Shown here: positions 27,904-37,292 of the stretch, in pieces
Position numbering within the stretch: position 1 is the stretch's first letter
How the letters are laid out: the number at the start of each line of letters is the position of its first letter
NCBI RefSeq assembly: GCF_016785095.1
Contig: NZ_JAEKJB010000008.1
Location: 372,001-436,000, forward strand
DNA from: Alloalcanivorax marinus
GTDB lineage: Bacteria; Pseudomonadota; Gammaproteobacteria; Pseudomonadales; Alcanivoracaceae
DNA: 64,000 nucleotides
Reading direction: 5' to 3'
Program-made: the position numbers and the translations under genes
Notes under the pieces: model-generated
What the model was told of the DNA's origin: nothing
The model's input: the letters and a program-made list of their open reading frames with translations, nothing else
Databases searched by the model: none

Positions 27904-28911
27904 TTAACCAGCCAGCACTGTCTTGGCCGCCTCGCCGGGCTCTTCCCGGGCCAGCCGGGGCACCAGAAAACCGGGCAGGCGGGCGCGTAAAGCGGCGTGC
28001 AGGGCCCGGGCGCGGTGATCGGGCACGGCGAAATGAGCGGCGCCGGCCACCGCGTCCAACTGATGCAGGTAGTAAGGCAGCACGCCGGCGTCGTGGAGCG
28101 CATCGGACAGCGCCGCCAGGGTGTCGGCGTCGTCGTTGACCCCGGCCAGCAGCACCGCCTGGTTGAGCAGGGTCACGCCGGCCCGCGTCAGGGTCCGGCA
28201 GCGGTCCACCAGCCCGGCGTCGATCTCCCGGGGATGGTTGGCGTGCAACACCAGGGTGGTGCGCCAGCGCGGCGTGTCCAGCAGGCTCAACAGGCCATCG
28301 TCGAGACGTTCGGGGATCACTACCGGGGTGCGGCTGTGCAGGCGCAGCCGGTCGAGATGGGGAATCGCCGCCAGTTCCTCGAGCAGGGAGGCCAGCCGTT
28401 CATTGCCCAGGGTCAGGGGGTCGCCGCCGCTGAGGATCACCTCGCGAATGTCATCACGGCCGCGCAGCCACTCCAGGGCCCGCTTCCAGCGCCCCCCGGA
28501 CAGATGGGTCTGGTACGGGAAGTGGCGGCGGAAACAGTAGCGGCAATGCACCGCGCAGGCCCCGGTAACCACCAGCAGGGCGCGGCCATGGTACTTGTGC
28601 AGCAGGCCGGGCACCGGGGTGTGGGTGGCCTCGTCAAGGGGGTCGGCGCCATAACCGGGCACGCTTTCCCGCTCCCGGCCGCTGGCCAGCACCTGGCGCA
28701 GCAGGGGGTCGTCCGGGTTGCCGGGCTCAATGCGCTCCAGGTAACGGCGCGGCACGCGCAGCGGGAAATCGCTGGTGGTGTCGACGCCGCCGGGCAGCCG
28801 CGCCGGGTCCAGTCCCAGGCTCTCACACAGGACCGCCACGTCGGTGACCAGGTCCGCCTGCAGGCGGCGCCAATCGGGCACCTGCCAACCGTCGGCCTCC
28901 TGAGTTATCAT
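27904..28911 (-). CDS. epmB: EpmB, EF-P (R)-beta-lysine radical-SAM aminomutase
   Basis: 335-residue lysine 2,3-aminomutase-type enzyme. The radical-SAM cluster motif [11 protein letters not shown] is near residue 120, followed by [14 protein letters not shown]-lysine region lies later in the chain ([14 protein letters not shown] precedes it). It converts L-alpha-lysine to (R)-beta-lysine, which EpmA then attaches to EF-P. The ATG at 28911 (MITQEADGW) has AAGG 7 nt upstream and matches Pseudomonas-type starts. An ATG at 28932 is possible. It diverges from efp across only 53 bp. Confidence 0.93.
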   Translation of the reverse strand: MITQEADGWQVPDWRRLQADLVTDVAVLCESLGLDPARLPGGVDTTSDFPLRVPRRYLERIEPGNPDDPLLRQVLASGRERESVPGYGADPLDEATHTPVPGLLHKYHGRALLVVTGACAVHCRYCFRRHFPYQTHLSGGRWKRALEWLRGRDDIREVILSGGDPLTLGNERLASLLEELAAIPHLDRLRLHSRTPVVIPERLDDGLLSLLDTPRWRTTLVLHANHPREIDAGLVDRCRTLTRAGVTLLNQAVLLAGVNDDADTLAALSDALHDAGVLPYYLHQLDAVAGAAHFAVPDHRARALHAALRARLPGFLVPRLAREEPGEAAKTVLAG

Positions 28912-28964
28912 GGCCAACCTTTTCAAAGCCATCCGGAAATTCCCGCAACAGTGGATCAGAGTCT

Positions 28965-29534
28965 ATGGCCAGCTATTCTACCAGCGAATTCAAATCCGGC
29001 TTGAAGCTCATGCTCGACGGCGACCCGTGTTCGATCATCGAAAACGAGTTCGTCAAACCGGGCAAGGGCCAGGCCTTCAATCGCGTGAAACTGCGTAACC
29101 TGAAGACCGGCAAGGTGATCGAGCGCACCTTCAAGTCCGGCGACAGCCTGGAAGGCGCCGACGTTCTCGACGTCACCATGCAGTACATCTACAGCGATGG
29201 CGAATTCTGGCACTTCATGGACCCCAACACCTTCGACCAGAAGCCGGCCGGCGCCGACGCCGTGGGCGACGCCAAGCAGTGGCTGAAGGAAGAGGACATG
29301 TGCGAGGTCACCCTGTACAACGGTGAGCCGCTGAGCGTGTCGCCGCCCAACTTCGTGGAGCTGGAGATCGTGCAGACCGACCCGGGCCTGAAGGGCGACA
29401 CCGCCGGCACCGGCGGCAAGCCGGCCACCCTGAGCACCGGCGCGGTGGTTCGCGTGCCGCTGTTCGTGCAGGAAGGCGAGGTGATCAAGGTGGACACCCG
29501 CACCGGCGAATACGTGGGCCGCATCAAGAACTGA
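28965..29534 (+). CDS. efp: Elongation factor P
   Basis: 189-residue, three-domain translation factor that rescues ribosomes stalled at polyproline. The modified lysine is K34 in the KPGKGQAF loop, the same position as in E. coli. The C-terminal OB domains include [17 protein letters not shown]. The presence of K34 together with epmB and epmA on either side shows the beta-lysylation route, not the rhamnosylation route (Arg32, EarP) used by Pseudomonas aeruginosa. It lies 8 bp upstream of epmA. Confidence 0.99.
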   Translation: MASYSTSEFKSGLKLMLDGDPCSIIENEFVKPGKGQAFNRVKLRNLKTGKVIERTFKSGDSLEGADVLDVTMQYIYSDGEFWHFMDPNTFDQKPAGADAVGDAKQWLKEEDMCEVTLYNGEPLSVSPPNFVELEIVQTDPGLKGDTAGTGGKPATLSTGAVVRVPLFVQEGEVIKVDTRTGEYVGRIKN

Positions 29535-29542
29535 GCACGCTG

Positions 29543-30481
29543 ATGAGCGATGCATCCTGGCGCCCCACCACCGCCCACGATGCCCTGAAGGCGCGCGCCG
29601 ACCTGCTACGGTCGGTGCGCGCCTTTTTTGATGCGCGCGGCGTGCTCGAGGTGAGCACACCGCTGCTGGCCGCCCACGCCGTCAGTGACGAGCACATCGA
29701 CGCCATCGAAGTCCCCGGCCACGGCTGGCTGCAAACCTCGCCTGAATACCATATGAAACGGCTGCTGGCCGCCGGTAGCGGGCCGATCTACCAGATCGCC
29801 CGGGCGTTCCGTGATGGCGAGGCCGGCGCCCGCCATAACCCGGAATTCACCCTGCTGGAATGGTACCGGCCCGGTTTCGACCTGGATGCCCTGGTGGACG
29901 AATGTCTGGCGCTGCTGGGCCCGCTGTGCGGCGCCGGCGCCGAGCGCCGCCGCTTCCGCGAGCTGTTCGCTTCGGTGACCGGGCTGGACCCGCTCACCAG
30001 CGCGGCGGCGGAGCTGGCCGCCCGGGCGGAACAGGCCGGCGCCCCGGCGGGTCTGAGCGGCCCCCAGGCGGTGGACTACCTGATGGCCCTGGAGGTGGAG
30101 CCGGCCCTGGACCCGGCGCTGCTCACCGTGGTCACGGATTTCCCCGGCTGGGCGGCGGCCCTGGCGCAAACCTCCGAGGACAGGGACGGCGCCCGGGTGG
30201 CGCGCCGCTTCGAGATCTACCACCGGGGCCTGGAGCTGGCCAACGGTTACCAGGAGCTGCTGGACGCCGACGAACAGGCGCGCCGCTTCGAACGGGACAA
30301 TGAAAAACGCCGCGCCGCCGGTAAACGGCCGATGACCGCCGACCTCTATCTGCTGGCCGCGATGCGGGCGGGCCTGCCGCCGTGCAGCGGCGTGGCCCTG
30401 GGCCTGGAGCGGCTACAGATGGTGCTCAGCGGCGCCGGGCGTATTGAGCGGGTGTGGCCGTTTCCCTTCGGGCGAGCATGA
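29543..30481 (+). CDS. epmA: EpmA, EF-P--(R)-beta-lysine ligase
   Basis: 312-residue class II lysyl-tRNA-synthetase-like enzyme (PoxA/GenX/YjeA) without an anticodon-binding domain. It attaches beta-lysine to K34 of EF-P. Motif 2 is visible as FRDGEAGARHNPEFTLLEWYR, and motif 3 as GVALGLERLQMVL near the C-terminus. It forms an operon with efp, and epmB is read divergently, so the complete modification set lies within 2.6 kb. A heptad repeat element begins 11 nt after the stop. Confidence 0.95.
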   Translation: MSDASWRPTTAHDALKARADLLRSVRAFFDARGVLEVSTPLLAAHAVSDEHIDAIEVPGHGWLQTSPEYHMKRLLAAGSGPIYQIARAFRDGEAGARHNPEFTLLEWYRPGFDLDALVDECLALLGPLCGAGAERRRFRELFASVTGLDPLTSAAAELAARAEQAGAPAGLSGPQAVDYLMALEVEPALDPALLTVVTDFPGWAAALAQTSEDRDGARVARRFEIYHRGLELANGYQELLDADEQARRFERDNEKRRAAGKRPMTADLYLLAAMRAGLPPCSGVALGLERLQMVLSGAGRIERVWPFPFGRA

Positions 30482-30491
30482 GCTTTAGGTG

Positions 30492-30666
30492 CCTGACGCT
30501 GGACGCTGGACGCTAAAACCCTGCGCTGGAAGGAATGGTGTGTTTCCTGCCCGGCCTCACCTTCCTGGCCGTAGCGCACCATGGGTTTCAGGCCCGGGTT
30601 GAGCGTCTGGCGTCTGGCGTCTGGCGTCTGGCGTCTGGCGTCTGGCGTCCAGCGTCCGGCGTCCAG
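30492..30666. repeat. Heptad inverted repeat B (word GCGTCTG), epmA/hydrolase
   Basis: The left arm (30492-30514) contains three copies of a seven-base word around GACGCTG. The right arm (30603-30665) contains nine consecutive seven-base units: six GCGTCTG, then GCGTCCA, GCGTCCG, GCGTCCA. The arms are in inverted orientation with about 88 nt between them and fill the gap between the convergent epmA and hydrolase genes. The unequal copy number (3 against 9) suggests expansion by slippage. Confidence 0.9.
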
Positions 30667-30674
30667 CCCCTCCC

Positions 30675-31595
30675 TCAAACCCCCACCGCCACCGCTTTCT
30701 CTTCCGCCACCCGCTGACAGTTGGCGTCGATCAGTTCGACGATGCGCGGCTGCGCCGAGGGCGGCAGGTCGTGGCCCATGCCGTCGATGATGGTCAGCCG
30801 AGCGCCGGGGATGGCCCGCGCCGAGGCCTTGCCACCGGCAGGGCGGATCAGCGGGTCGGCGCCGCCGTGGATCACCTGCACCGGGCAGCGCACCCGCTTG
30901 AGCCTTTTAGTGAGGTTGCCGGTGGCCAGAATGGCCAGGAACTGGTTGCGGATGCCACGCGGGTTGAGGCCGCGCTCCCAACTGCGCCGGAACATGTTCT
31001 CCAGCTCGTCGCGGCCAGGGTCCAGGGTGCCGCCCAGCTTCGCCATCATGTCCAGGCCGAACGCCACGTATTGATCCACGTTTTCGATTTCCACCCGGGG
31101 CGCCACCAGGGTTTTCAGCGCCGCCGGCTTGGGCGGTGGCAACAGCGGGCTGTTGGTGCTGGACATGATGGAGGTGGCGCTGAGCACCCGGTCCGACCGG
31201 GTGGCCGCCGCCAGCTGCACCACCATGCCCCCCATGGAAGCGCCCACCAGGTGGGCCTTCTGGATATCCAGGGCATCCAACAAGCCCATGGTGTCGTCGA
31301 CCAGATCGCTCAGGGTGTAGGGGGCGTGCACCTTGAGGCCCACCATGTGGCGCAGCATCGCCTGCACAGGGCCGTATTTGAAAGGCTTGCGGATGCGCGT
31401 GGACTTGCCGGCATCCCGGTTGTCGAAGGCGATCACCCGGTAACCGCGATTGGCCAGGGCGTCGAGCAACCCCTCGGGCCAGAACACCAGCTGCGCCGAC
31501 AGGCCCATTATGAACACCAGCGGAACGCCATCCTGCGGACCGCGGGTTTCGTAGAACAGTTCGATACCGTTGCTGTGCACCGTGCCGGTGGCCAT
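30675..31595 (-). CDS. Alpha/beta hydrolase
   Basis: 306-residue cytoplasmic alpha/beta-fold hydrolase. FDNRDAGKS follows the second strand. The nucleophile elbow is GASMGG with S120. A late aspartate (HGGADPLIRPAGG) and a histidine in DGMGHDLPP complete the triad. The ATG at 31595 has GAGAGAGG upstream. A longer frame to 31670 would cross the acylase terminator and was rejected. The substrate is unknown. It resembles carboxylesterase/haloperoxidase-type hydrolases. Confidence 0.88.
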   Translation of the reverse strand: MATGTVHSNGIELFYETRGPQDGVPLVFIMGLSAQLVFWPEGLLDALANRGYRVIAFDNRDAGKSTRIRKPFKYGPVQAMLRHMVGLKVHAPYTLSDLVDDTMGLLDALDIQKAHLVGASMGGMVVQLAAATRSDRVLSATSIMSSTNSPLLPPPKPAALKTLVAPRVEIENVDQYVAFGLDMMAKLGGTLDPGRDELENMFRRSWERGLNPRGIRNQFLAILATGNLTKRLKRVRCPVQVIHGGADPLIRPAGGKASARAIPGARLTIIDGMGHDLPPSAQPRIVELIDANCQRVAEEKAVAVGV

Positions 31596-31632
31596 GGGCG
31601 CCTCTCTCTCGATGGGGACAGGCGCACAACAT

Positions 31633-31668
31633 AAAAAAGCCCGGCCGCGCCCACAAGCGCCGCCGGGC
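31633..31668 (-). terminator. Terminator after the acylase gene
   Basis: GCCCGGC (31639-31645) pairs with GCCGGGC (31662-31668). The stem is followed on the minus strand by six Ts (31633-31638). It lies 57 bp beyond the acylase stop and upstream of the hydrolase start, so the two genes are probably separate transcripts. Confidence 0.75.
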
Positions 31669-31724
31669 ATTCTGGCCCGTCGGGCCGGCGAACGGCCCCG
31701 GATGATCGGGGCCGCCCGGGTCGG

Positions 31725-34070
31725 TTACTCGCTGATCTCGGTAATGGAGATGCGCGCGTTCTCGATCTGCTCGCGGGTGAAGGGCACCCGGTGCCATTGC
31801 TTGCGCGAGTAGGCCTCGGTGTAATCCGCGTAGTGCGGACTGGTGGGATCGGTGGACACGCCGTGGGACAGCAGCGTGTAGGCACGCACCGGCTCACCCT
31901 CCGGGAAATCCACCACGTGCAGGTAGGTGTTACGCAGCACGGTGAAGTAGCCCTCGCTGCCCTCGCCGCCATATTGCGGGATGTCGGTGTCGGCCTTGGC
32001 GTAGGTCTGCACCTCGCTCAGCGGAGCATCCAGCGCGTCGCCATTGTCCACCACCTCCGCCACGCCGTCGCTGAAAGCCTGCCGCACGGCGGTGAGCACG
32101 TCGCTGTTGCCGGTGTTCAGGCCGCGCGGCGTGTGCACCGGGTCCTGGGCGTCGAAAGGCACCGCCCACAGATCCTCAATAGCGGCAAGACGTTCATGGA
32201 TGGCGGTCCAGACATGGGCGCCCACGGCATTCAGGTTGCCGGTGTTATCCCAGTTCTGAAGAACCTGGCAGGCTTGTTGCTCATCCGCGCTCAGGGTGCC
32301 GCCGCAGACCGCCGTAAGCACCGGCTCCTTGAGCAGCTCGGCGCTGAGCACCCGGCTGTTGAGAACGATGTCGCGCAGTCGCGTGCTGTTGATCTGCGAG
32401 CCGGCGAAGCCGTCACGGCTGTTGAAGCGGTCTTCCACCAGGGTGTGGCCCATGCGGCTGCGCAGGCTCTGCTGATAGTCTTGCTGGCCGATAATGCCGG
32501 CATAGCCGGTGAGCGGCGCATTGGCGTTGGTGAGCCAGTAGCTGTCGTTCATGTTGGCCACGTAATCACGGCGGAACAGGTGAGGCAGGTTGGCCGGGCC
32601 AAAGGCGCCGGGCAATACCGCGTCCGGGTCCTGACGCCAGTCACAGTCGGACGTGGTGCCGTTAAGCAGTGGCAGGCCGCTGGCCAGCATGCCCATGGCG
32701 CAGTTAGCCACCAGGCTGTCCGGCACGTTGGGCACGGCGGTGATGTCGGAGTACAGGGCGCGCTCATCACCCCGACCGATGGCGGTGGTGTTCACCCAGG
32801 GGATGCCCACGTGCTCCTCGATGGCGGCATAGAAATCGTCCAGGGAGTCCGCCTGATCGAAGGCCAGGAAGTTCTGGAAGGACTGGGTGTTCTCCAGGTT
32901 GATATCACGCAGGGTAAGCGCGGTGGTGTTGGTCCAGCCCGGCAGTTGCGGGTTGTGGTAATCCACCATGGGACCGTATTCGGAACGGTACAGGGTACGG
33001 GTTTCCGGCACCAGGGAGCCGTCCGGTTGTTTCTTTTGGATGGTGATTTCCACTGCTTCCAGCGCCCTTTCCTGGCCGTCCTTCATGTAGTGCGTGGCAT
33101 CGGACATCTGCAGAAAGTACGGGGTGAAGCGGCGCGCCGTGGACACCGTGTGGGCCCAGGCGATGTTGTTGTTGAAACCCAGCAGCACCATGGGCGCGCC
33201 CATGATGGAGACCCCGGAAACATTCAATTCGCCGGGAATGGTCATCTGCAACTGATAGAAGCGATCCACGCCTTCCAGGTACCAGTGCGGGTTGGCGAAC
33301 AACAGCCCGCCGCCGGATTCGGTGGCGTCGGCGCCGAACGCCAGGGTGTTGCTGCCGATGCCTTCCTCGCCGCCCACCCAGAAGCGGTGTTCGTCCAGGG
33401 GCACCTCGGCGGCGGCGCGCACCAGGCCGGTGGGGCTGGGCGATGAGGGCGGCTGGGCGTTGACGATGGCCGCCAGTTGGTTGGAACTGCTGGCGGCCAG
33501 GTTCAAGGCCACCAGACGCCGGAACACGTCCTGCTCGGTGATGGTCGCCAGCCAGGGCTCGTCCCGGCAGGTGAGATGACGGCCGCCGTGCTCGCCACCT
33601 TTTACCTCACGCACGTAGCGGCTGAACCCGGCGGCGAAGCCCTGGGCCAGCTCGCGCACATCCGCCGGCTGCGCGTCGCGGAACATGGCCACCTGGTCAT
33701 CGTTGACCACGAAACGGAAGAAGAAATCGGCGTCCTTGTTGGTCGGGCTGCCGAAGGTGCCCATGGGCGCCGCCGGGGCGTCCGGACCAAAGTAGCGGGA
33801 GCCCTCGCCTCGGAAAGTGACATAGGCGGAGGCAAGCACGCACAGATTGTCCTCGGCGATGGCGTAACCGTGGCCGTAACCGGCGCCGCCGTAGGTTTCG
33901 GCGGTGATGTGCGGAATACCGTAGGTGGTGCGTTCGATGGTGGCCTGGTAGCCGTCACTGTCGGTCGACGGCGAAGAGGAGGAGCTGTCACCGCCACAGG
34001 CGGCCAGGATCACGGCGGCGCCGATCACGGCGCCCCGCGACCACATGGAGGGTCGGAACAGGGTTTTCAT
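31725..34070 (-). CDS. Penicillin-acylase-family (S45 Ntn-hydrolase) lipoprotein
   Basis: 781-residue exported precursor. The lipoprotein signal ends in LAAC and is followed by a Gly/Asp/Ser tether with glycine at +2, pointing to the outer membrane. TTYGIPHITAE is typical of the alpha subunit. The expected autocleavage site is GIGSNTLAFG, with S240 as the new N-terminal nucleophile of the beta subunit, and NNNIAWAHT follows as in the family. Relatives hydrolyse beta-lactam side chains, acyl-homoserine lactones or other N-acyl amides. Which applies here cannot be read from sequence. An AraC regulator lies just upstream. Confidence 0.88.
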   Translation of the reverse strand: MKTLFRPSMWSRGAVIGAAVILAACGGDSSSSSPSTDSDGYQATIERTTYGIPHITAETYGGAGYGHGYAIAEDNLCVLASAYVTFRGEGSRYFGPDAPAAPMGTFGSPTNKDADFFFRFVVNDDQVAMFRDAQPADVRELAQGFAAGFSRYVREVKGGEHGGRHLTCRDEPWLATITEQDVFRRLVALNLAASSSNQLAAIVNAQPPSSPSPTGLVRAAAEVPLDEHRFWVGGEEGIGSNTLAFGADATESGGGLLFANPHWYLEGVDRFYQLQMTIPGELNVSGVSIMGAPMVLLGFNNNIAWAHTVSTARRFTPYFLQMSDATHYMKDGQERALEAVEITIQKKQPDGSLVPETRTLYRSEYGPMVDYHNPQLPGWTNTTALTLRDINLENTQSFQNFLAFDQADSLDDFYAAIEEHVGIPWVNTTAIGRGDERALYSDITAVPNVPDSLVANCAMGMLASGLPLLNGTTSDCDWRQDPDAVLPGAFGPANLPHLFRRDYVANMNDSYWLTNANAPLTGYAGIIGQQDYQQSLRSRMGHTLVEDRFNSRDGFAGSQINSTRLRDIVLNSRVLSAELLKEPVLTAVCGGTLSADEQQACQVLQNWDNTGNLNAVGAHVWTAIHERLAAIEDLWAVPFDAQDPVHTPRGLNTGNSDVLTAVRQAFSDGVAEVVDNGDALDAPLSEVQTYAKADTDIPQYGGEGSEGYFTVLRNTYLHVVDFPEGEPVRAYTLLSHGVSTDPTSPHYADYTEAYSRKQWHRVPFTREQIENARISITEISE

Positions 34071-34166
34071 TGAAGTCTCCCGATTCTTGTTATTTCGGAC
34101 ACCGGGCGGTATCCAGTCGGGAAAGCCTAGGGCAAAGCGGGCGCCGGCACTTGAACGCAGCGGCTA

Positions 34167-34934
34167 TTACAGCATGCGCACGTCCATGCCCCGGGCCACG
34201 AAGGAAGGGGTCAGCCCGAAAAACTGCTTGAGGGTACGGGTCAGGTGGGCGGCGTCGGAGAATCCTACATCGTGGGCCACCACGGACAGCGCTTCTCCGT
34301 GGGCGATCAGCTCCACCGCCCGGCGCATGCGCGCCCACAGGGTATAGCTCTTGATCGAGATACCCAGCTTGTCGGAGAACAAATGACGCAGACGGTGGGC
34401 GGACACCCCCACTTCGGCGGCCAGTTCCTCCAGGGTACTGGTGAGCGGCAGCTCTTTTTTGATCTTCTGGGCGATATGGATCACCCGCATGTCCATCGGC
34501 ATGCGGATCGGGCGATAACCGCTCAAGGCCCGCGGCAAGGCGGTGCTCAGCCGGAACAGGCCGGCGGCATCCAGGGTTCCCTCCCGGGCGGTGCGCAGAA
34601 CGGCCGGGTCGATCCACCCGGGGGTGACGATCACCGGGCGTACCGGGTGACGGCCGAGCATGGCGGCCAGGCAATGGTATTCGTAGCTTTGCGGGTCGAA
34701 GTTCATGGACAGCAACGGCGCGCGGCTGGCGTCCAGGGAGCGGGCGGTCTGATTGCCCACCAGCGCCGCCGGATACTCACCGACCCGCCCCTGCTCATCG
34801 CCGAGGCGGAAGCCTTCGTCGCCCAGCGACACCAGCAGCGTCAGCGTATGCCGCTGGGTCAGGCCGGACACGATGGCGTCGGTCAGATACAGAAACCGGT
34901 CGTCCCATACGTACAAACGGTTTGGATGCGCCAT
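34167..34934 (-). CDS. AraC-family transcriptional regulator
   Basis: 255-residue regulator with an N-terminal sensing region (about 1-150) of unclassified type and a C-terminal AraC domain with two helix-turn-helix units (about 160-250): TLEELAAEVGVSAHRLRHLF and LSVVAHDVGFSDAAHLTRTL. It lies upstream of the acylase lipoprotein gene on the same strand, with a 96-bp gap. The acylase, or genes for uptake of an acylase product, are natural candidates for its target. Confidence 0.9.
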   Translation of the reverse strand: MAHPNRLYVWDDRFLYLTDAIVSGLTQRHTLTLLVSLGDEGFRLGDEQGRVGEYPAALVGNQTARSLDASRAPLLSMNFDPQSYEYHCLAAMLGRHPVRPVIVTPGWIDPAVLRTAREGTLDAAGLFRLSTALPRALSGYRPIRMPMDMRVIHIAQKIKKELPLTSTLEELAAEVGVSAHRLRHLFSDKLGISIKSYTLWARMRRAVELIAHGEALSVVAHDVGFSDAAHLTRTLKQFFGLTPSFVARGMDVRML

Positions 34935-34984
34935 GGTTCGCTTCCCGAGAAGTTGTTATTGGTTTTTTCGGTGACGAACAGGCC

Positions 34985-35833
34985 CTAGCGCAGACGAATG
35001 CCGGCCGGCTCGATGATGATCGAACCCTCCTTGTAGAGCTTGCCGATGGCCTGTTTGAACGCGTTCTTGCTACAGCCAAAGGTGGCACGGATGTCGTCCG
35101 GCGGGCTCTTGTCGCCCAGCGGCAGAAAACCGTTCGCCTGTTGCAACCGCCGCAGGACCTGCTCCGCCACCCCTTCGCGCTTGGCGGCGCCGGGCGGGTT
35201 CAGAGACAGGCTCAGGCGCCGGTCCGCGCGCAGCCGCTGCACATAGCCGGTGAGCCGCTGGCCCGGTTTCAGGTCACGTTGGCCTTCCTCCGCCAGCAGG
35301 CCCCAGTAGCGACCCTCCACCGCCACCTTGTAGCCCAGCTCGGTACGCTGTACCACCACCAGGGACACCGCATCCCCCTGGGCGAAGTCGTCACAGGTAT
35401 CCGCCAGCCACCGGTCGAGGCGCGCGCTGGCGAACAGGCGCCCCTCGTGATCGCGCACCACACGCACGGTCTGCCAGCGGCCCGGCTCCGGCCGGTTACC
35501 CTGCTCGGCGAACGGCAGCAACAGATCCTTGGGCAGCCCCCAGTCCAGGAAGGCACCCACCCGGCTCACCGACACCACCTTCAAGCGGCCCACCTGGCCG
35601 GGCAGCAGCCGGGGCAAGCGGGCGCTGGCCCGGGCCTGCCCGTCGCCATCCTGGTAGATAAACACACGCAGCGCCGCCGGCGGCTCGCCGTCGCCCAGCT
35701 CCCGGGCCGGCAGCAACAGCTCGCCGAGGGCTCCGCCATCCAGCAGCAGCCCGGCGCGTACTCGGCGTGCCACCGGCAAGACCGCGACGGCACCGATGGA
35801 GGGGCAATCGCCCGTATGGTCGGTGCTCACCAC
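34985..35833 (-). CDS. CvfB-like S1 RNA-binding protein
   Basis: 282-residue protein made of serial S1-like OB domains followed by a winged-helix end, matching the CvfB/YitL family. Visible features: VSVSRVGAFLDWGLPKDLLLPF (S1 domain near 95-120), a third OB segment ending in DRRLSLSLNPPG, and the C-terminal KSPPDDIRATFGCSKNAFKQAIGKLY with the winged helix. Start codons GTG at 35833 and 35830 are adjacent. Either overlaps the end of the DUF2058 gene by a few bases. In Gram-positives CvfB affects virulence gene expression. The role here is unknown. Confidence 0.85.
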   Translation of the reverse strand: MVSTDHTGDCPSIGAVAVLPVARRVRAGLLLDGGALGELLLPARELGDGEPPAALRVFIYQDGDGQARASARLPRLLPGQVGRLKVVSVSRVGAFLDWGLPKDLLLPFAEQGNRPEPGRWQTVRVVRDHEGRLFASARLDRWLADTCDDFAQGDAVSLVVVQRTELGYKVAVEGRYWGLLAEEGQRDLKPGQRLTGYVQRLRADRRLSLSLNPPGAAKREGVAEQVLRRLQQANGFLPLGDKSPPDDIRATFGCSKNAFKQAIGKLYKEGSIIIEPAGIRLR

Positions 35834-36363
35834 ATCAAGTCGTCGGGAATCGGGTAATCGGCATAGGGGTCGTCCCCTTCGTCGGCGGCGCCTTTTTCAT
35901 TGAGCAGCACCACCACCCGCTGATCGCGCTGGCGGATTTTCTCGGCGATCGGCGCCGGCACCAGTTCATGGCCTTCGCCGAGCATGACGATGGCGATCAG
36001 CCCCCGGGCAAGCTGATCCTGTTGCTTGCCGGTGACATTGAGCTTCTTGATCTTCTTGTCCTGCACGAACTGGTAGCTGTGCTCGCCGTTACCGCGATCA
36101 ATCCGGTGGGTCTCGATCAATTGACGGATCTGGGCGGCGATTTCCCGCTCGCGCTGACGTTCGTGGCGCTCCTTTTCGAGCGCGCGGTCGCGCTCCGCCT
36201 GTTCGGCGCGCTGGCGCCGGGCGCGCTCCGCCGGGTCCTCGAACTCGATCTCGCCTCGCTTGGCGCGATTGGCATCCTCGCGCTTCGCCTGTTTGGCGCG
36301 GCGCGCCTTCTTTTTGTCCGCCAGCCCCGCTTTCATGAGCTGGTCTTGCAATGAATTGGCCAT
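35827..36363 (-). CDS. DUF2058 family nucleic-acid-associated protein (YaiL-like)
   Basis: 178-residue highly charged protein. It starts MANSLQDQLMKAGLADKKKA, typical of DUF2058, followed by a Lys/Arg/Glu-rich coiled coil (about 20-95) and a compact C-terminal domain with HSYQFVQDKKIKKLNVT. The ATG at 36363 is preferred to an ATG at 36489 that would add an atypical peptide. It is translationally coupled to the downstream CvfB gene. E. coli YaiL was described as associated with polynucleotides. The molecular role is not established. Confidence 0.88.
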   Translation of the reverse strand: MANSLQDQLMKAGLADKKKARRAKQAKREDANRAKRGEIEFEDPAERARRQRAEQAERDRALEKERHERQREREIAAQIRQLIETHRIDRGNGEHSYQFVQDKKIKKLNVTGKQQDQLARGLIAIVMLGEGHELVPAPIAEKIRQRDQRVVVLLNEKGAADEGDDPYADYPIPDDLMW

Positions 36364-36528
36364 GGTGAATCCGTGCACAGGTTTGCTGACGGCATGAGCA
36401 TAAAGGAAAGCGCCGCCTTGACGCCATCCTGCGACCGACAAAGGTAAAACACTGATTAACCGCCTTTGTGGCTGTTTATGGCAATGCAATACTGCCCCCG
36501 ATACCTATCAAAAGAAGGACCAGGAACC

Positions 36529-37269
36529 ATGAAGCGTCTGACTCTGCTCGCCGCGCTGGCGGCCACCGCCCCCGTCACCCAGGCCGCGCCCCTGGTGGAT
36601 GTCTACGCCGGCGGCTACAGCTGGGACACGGAAACCTCCGGCACCATCGCCTCCGGCGGTAACGACATCGACATGGAAGATGACCTGGGCTTCGACGACA
36701 GCGACCAGACCGTGCTGTTCGTGGGCGTTGAACACGCCGTGCCCATCCTGCCCAATGTGCGCCTGCGGCACATGGACCTGTCCGACGACGGACGCAACAC
36801 CCTGATCGACCCGGTGACCTTCGACGACCAGACCTTCACCGGCGAGGTGTCCTCCGAATACGATCTGGAGATGCTCGACGGCACCTTCTACTGGACCCCG
36901 CTGGACAACGTGGTGAAGCTGGATCTGGGGATTACCGTGCGGCGCCTGGAGGCGGACATCACCATCCGCTCCGACACCCTCGGCAACGCCGCCAACGAGA
37001 AGGCCGATGAGACGTTCCCGATGGGCCATCTGGCGGTGCATGCCAACCTGCCGCTGACCGGCGTGTACGTGGGCGGCGAGGTCAACGCGGTGGAGTACGA
37101 CGGCAGCGGCATGCGGGATTACACCGCCCGTGTCGGCTGGCGCTCGGACTTCCTGCTGGGCGTGGAAGCAGGCTATTCGCGCATGGAAATCGACCTGGAT
37201 GACGTGGGCGACCTGGATTCCGATCTGGAAATCGGCGGGCCCTATCTCGCCGCCACCCTGGCGTTCTGA
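36529..37269 (+). CDS. TIGR04219-type outer-membrane beta-barrel protein
   Basis: 246-residue exported protein. A signal peptide (1-20, ending TQAA) is followed by alternating beta-strands rich in Asp and aromatics, and the final strand LAATLAF ends in phenylalanine as outer-membrane barrels do. Mature sequence signatures include DVYAGGYSWD and LRHMDLSDDG, which fit the small barrel family TIGR04219. The ATG at 36529 has AAGGACCAGGA upstream. No ligand or pore function can be assigned. Confidence 0.82.
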   Translation: MKRLTLLAALAATAPVTQAAPLVDVYAGGYSWDTETSGTIASGGNDIDMEDDLGFDDSDQTVLFVGVEHAVPILPNVRLRHMDLSDDGRNTLIDPVTFDDQTFTGEVSSEYDLEMLDGTFYWTPLDNVVKLDLGITVRRLEADITIRSDTLGNAANEKADETFPMGHLAVHANLPLTGVYVGGEVNAVEYDGSGMRDYTARVGWRSDFLLGVEAGYSRMEIDLDDVGDLDSDLEIGGPYLAATLAF

Positions 37270-37292
37270 CGCCATCGCGACTGAAGCGGTAC

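Noticed and set aside
30603..30665. CRISPR-like array
   Set aside because: Units are seven bases and contiguous with no spacers; it is a tandem heptanucleotide repeat.
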